Source of the DNA: Flavobacterium sp.
Lineage (GTDB): Bacteria; Bacteroidota; Bacteroidia; Flavobacteriales; Flavobacteriaceae
Direction of reading: 5' to 3'
Assembly: GCA_016714905.1 (NCBI GenBank)
Contig: JADKBW010000006.1
Location: 1 to 64,000, forward strand
Length of the DNA: 64,000 bases
A program made the position numbers and the translations under genes. How positions within the stretch are numbered: the stretch's first letter is position 1; each line of letters opens with the position of its first letter. A model generated the notes under the pieces. The model had not been told where the DNA came from, did no database searches, and saw only the letters and a program-made list of their open reading frames with translations. Of the stretch, positions 62,771 through 64,000 are shown one piece after another.

Positions 62771-64000
62771 ATGAGAAAATTTTTACTATTAATATTAATG
62801 ATAATTGGCCTAAATGTTTATGGGCAAACCGACGGGATGAGTTACCAAGCCGTAATCCTCAACCCGAACCTTGAAATTCCTGGGGTAAATGACACTCAAA
62901 ATATCTATCCAAACAAACCATTAAAGGTAAAATTTACAATAACCAAAGAGGATGATAGCATTGAATATCAAGAAATTCAAAGCACTACTACGGACGCCTA
63001 CGGCATGATCAACTTAATTATTGGAAATGGTACTCCCACTGTAGGCGTTTATAAGGAAATCTTATGGTATGGTACTCCAAAAGACCTACGCGTAGATATT
63101 GACGTAGATGGCAGTTTCAAAGAATTAAGTACGCAAGCCATTCTTTTTACTCCCGTTGCTTTCCATCGCGATATTATCGGCACAGGTTTTCTAACGATTG
63201 ATGGTGTGACTAATTTGAATGACTCTCTCACCGTCAATAACGCTGCTCCCACGCTTTTGACAGGAACATTAGAAGTTCTTGGCGAGACTACATTTCAGGG
63301 CAATTTGACTGTTAACGGAATTACAAATTTGAATAACACATTAAACGTTAATCTTGGTGCAGAAACTAATTTGTCTGGCCCGTTGAATGTTGATGGGGCT
63401 ACCACTTTAAACAACAGCTTAACTGTTACAAATGCAAGCCCTACTAGTTTATCTGGAAACTTAGTAGTAGATGGAACTACCAACTTAAACAATTCGTTGT
63501 CGGTTAATAATTCTACTCCCACTATTTTAACTGGGACATTAAATGTAAATGGTGCAACAACACTAAATAACAATTTTACCGTTACCAACGCAAGCCCATC
63601 CAATCTAACGGGAATATTAAATGTAGACGGTGCAACGACTATAAATAACAATTTTACAGTAACTGGAGCTAGTCCCACTTATTTAACGGGAGACTTGACT
63701 GTTGATGGAAATACGAATCTAAATAGTTCCTTGACTGTTAATAACGGAGCACCGACTATTTTGAGTGGCACAATGACTGTCGTCGGTGCTACTAATCTAG
63801 AATCGACTCTAAACGTTGATGGTGTTACTACAATAAACAACAATTTCTCTGTGACCAACGGCAGCACAACTAACTTAAGCGGAAATTTAGTTGTTGATGG
63901 AACTACCAATTTAAATAGTTCATTAACTATTAACAACGGAGCACCTACAATCTTGAGCGGTTCATTAAATGTTGCTGGACCAACAAACATTAATAACGAT
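62771..64000 (+). CDS. Repeat-rich surface protein, 5' part (runs off the window)
   Basis: An open frame of 410 codons from ATG 62771 to the end without a stop. It has signal peptide MRKFLLLILMIIGLNVYGQ and an N-terminal domain 20-138 beginning DGMSYQAVILNPNLEIPG, a start typical of flavobacterial tail-fibre-like or adhesin-like proteins. From residue 140 the sequence is tandem repeats of 26 residues with the pattern xLxVDGxTxLNxxLTVxNxxPTxLSG, interrupted by 12-residue half units. The repeats may form a beta-solenoid or trimeric fibre. Such proteins often end in a peptidase S74 intramolecular chaperone domain, which would lie outside. It is the third gene of the cluster, possibly a fibre or adhesin. 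Confidence 0.75.
   Translation, partial: MRKFLLLILMIIGLNVYGQTDGMSYQAVILNPNLEIPGVNDTQNIYPNKPLKVKFTITKEDDSIEYQEIQSTTTDAYGMINLIIGNGTPTVGVYKEILWYGTPKDLRVDIDVDGSFKELSTQAILFTPVAFHRDIIGTGFLTIDGVTNLNDSLTVNNAAPTLLTGTLEVLGETTFQGNLTVNGITNLNNTLNVNLGAETNLSGPLNVDGATTLNNSLTVTNASPTSLSGNLVVDGTTNLNNSLSVNNSTPTILTGTLNVNGATTLNNNFTVTNASPSNLTGILNVDGATTINNNFTVTGASPTYLTGDLTVDGNTNLNSSLTVNNGAPTILSGTMTVVGATNLESTLNVDGVTTINNNFSVTNGSTTNLSGNLVVDGTTNLNSSLTINNGAPTILSGSLNVAGPTNINND
63188..64000 (+). repeat. 78-bp coding tandem repeats
   Basis: The period is 78 bases (26 codons). About ten copies are visible, with 36-base half units near 63266 and 63773. Copies differ at many third positions and share conserved GTNGATGG and AACAAC cores. 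Repeats continue past the window end. Confidence 0.8.

Noticed and set aside
63049..63990. Three long minus-strand open frames across the repeat region
   Set aside because: They are the mirror of the repeat-coding plus strand, consist of low-complexity antisense repeats, and lack signal or domain features. The plus frame has a signal peptide and a recognisable N-terminal domain.
63188..64000. Possible CRISPR array
   Set aside because: The repeats are coding, of 78-base period, imperfect and in one open frame, without unique spacers.

Overview
The window looks like a chromosomal segment of a Flavobacterium-type bacterium (Bacteroidota, Flavobacteriaceae). It is AT-rich. Promoter-like sites follow the Bacteroidota pattern TTG-N19-TAnnTTTG. 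Several secreted proteins end in a type IX secretion (T9SS) sorting domain (LYPNP...), and DUF4270, DUF4286 and TonB-dependent receptor genes are present. Most genes are housekeeping genes: rplY-pth, ribF, biotin synthesis, atpDC, glmS, panCD, radA, xth, olsF, proC-mgtE-rsmA, serS and rseP.

Layout. 1-1668: end of rplY, pth and a lipoprotein. 1689-7136: two tandem secreted metzincin proteases, the downstream one interrupted by a TGA codon. 7327-9478: ribF and bioB. 9549-13295: a giant T9SS surface protein. 13414-20484: recX, then on the minus strand a ketoacyl synthase, bioA and bioD, a TraB/ECF-sigma/membrane-protein module, and bioF. 20667-31736 (minus strand): atpCD, an SGNH lipoprotein with its TonB receptor, and glmS/DUF4270/glycogen synthase. 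31846-40346 (plus strand): panC-panD-flippase-esterase-radA, a GT51 transglycosylase and a DUF4139 protein. 40446-47764: a sugar dehydrogenase, an OmpA lipoprotein, exonuclease III, OlsF, VOC and TM2 proteins, and a hydroxyacid dehydrogenase-VOC fusion. 47919-50363: an MBOAT/SGNH polysaccharide O-acetylation pair. 50353-56892 (minus strand): proC-mgtE-rsmA, DUF4286, a TPR protein and serS. 57092-60451: an M1 aminopeptidase and rseP. 60537-64000: tRNA-Asn followed by an accessory cluster (lipoprotein, beta-barrel, small T9SS protein, and a 26-residue-repeat surface protein that runs off the end).

Two window-wide patterns matter. First, about a dozen genes, including the essential pth and serS, are broken by single-base changes, mostly in homopolymers, and two genes carry compensating pairs. 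This points to uncorrected sequencing errors rather than true decay, so gene boundaries given here for those loci are reconstructions. Second, a dispersed intergenic element occurs four times with conserved arms and a variable palindromic core.

The strongest candidates for something new are the dispersed variable-core hairpin family, the repeat-protein locus next to tRNA-Asn, the FabF-like synthase embedded in the biotin genes, and the dehydrogenase-VOC fusion. No CRISPR array, insertion sequence or recognisable defence system was seen.
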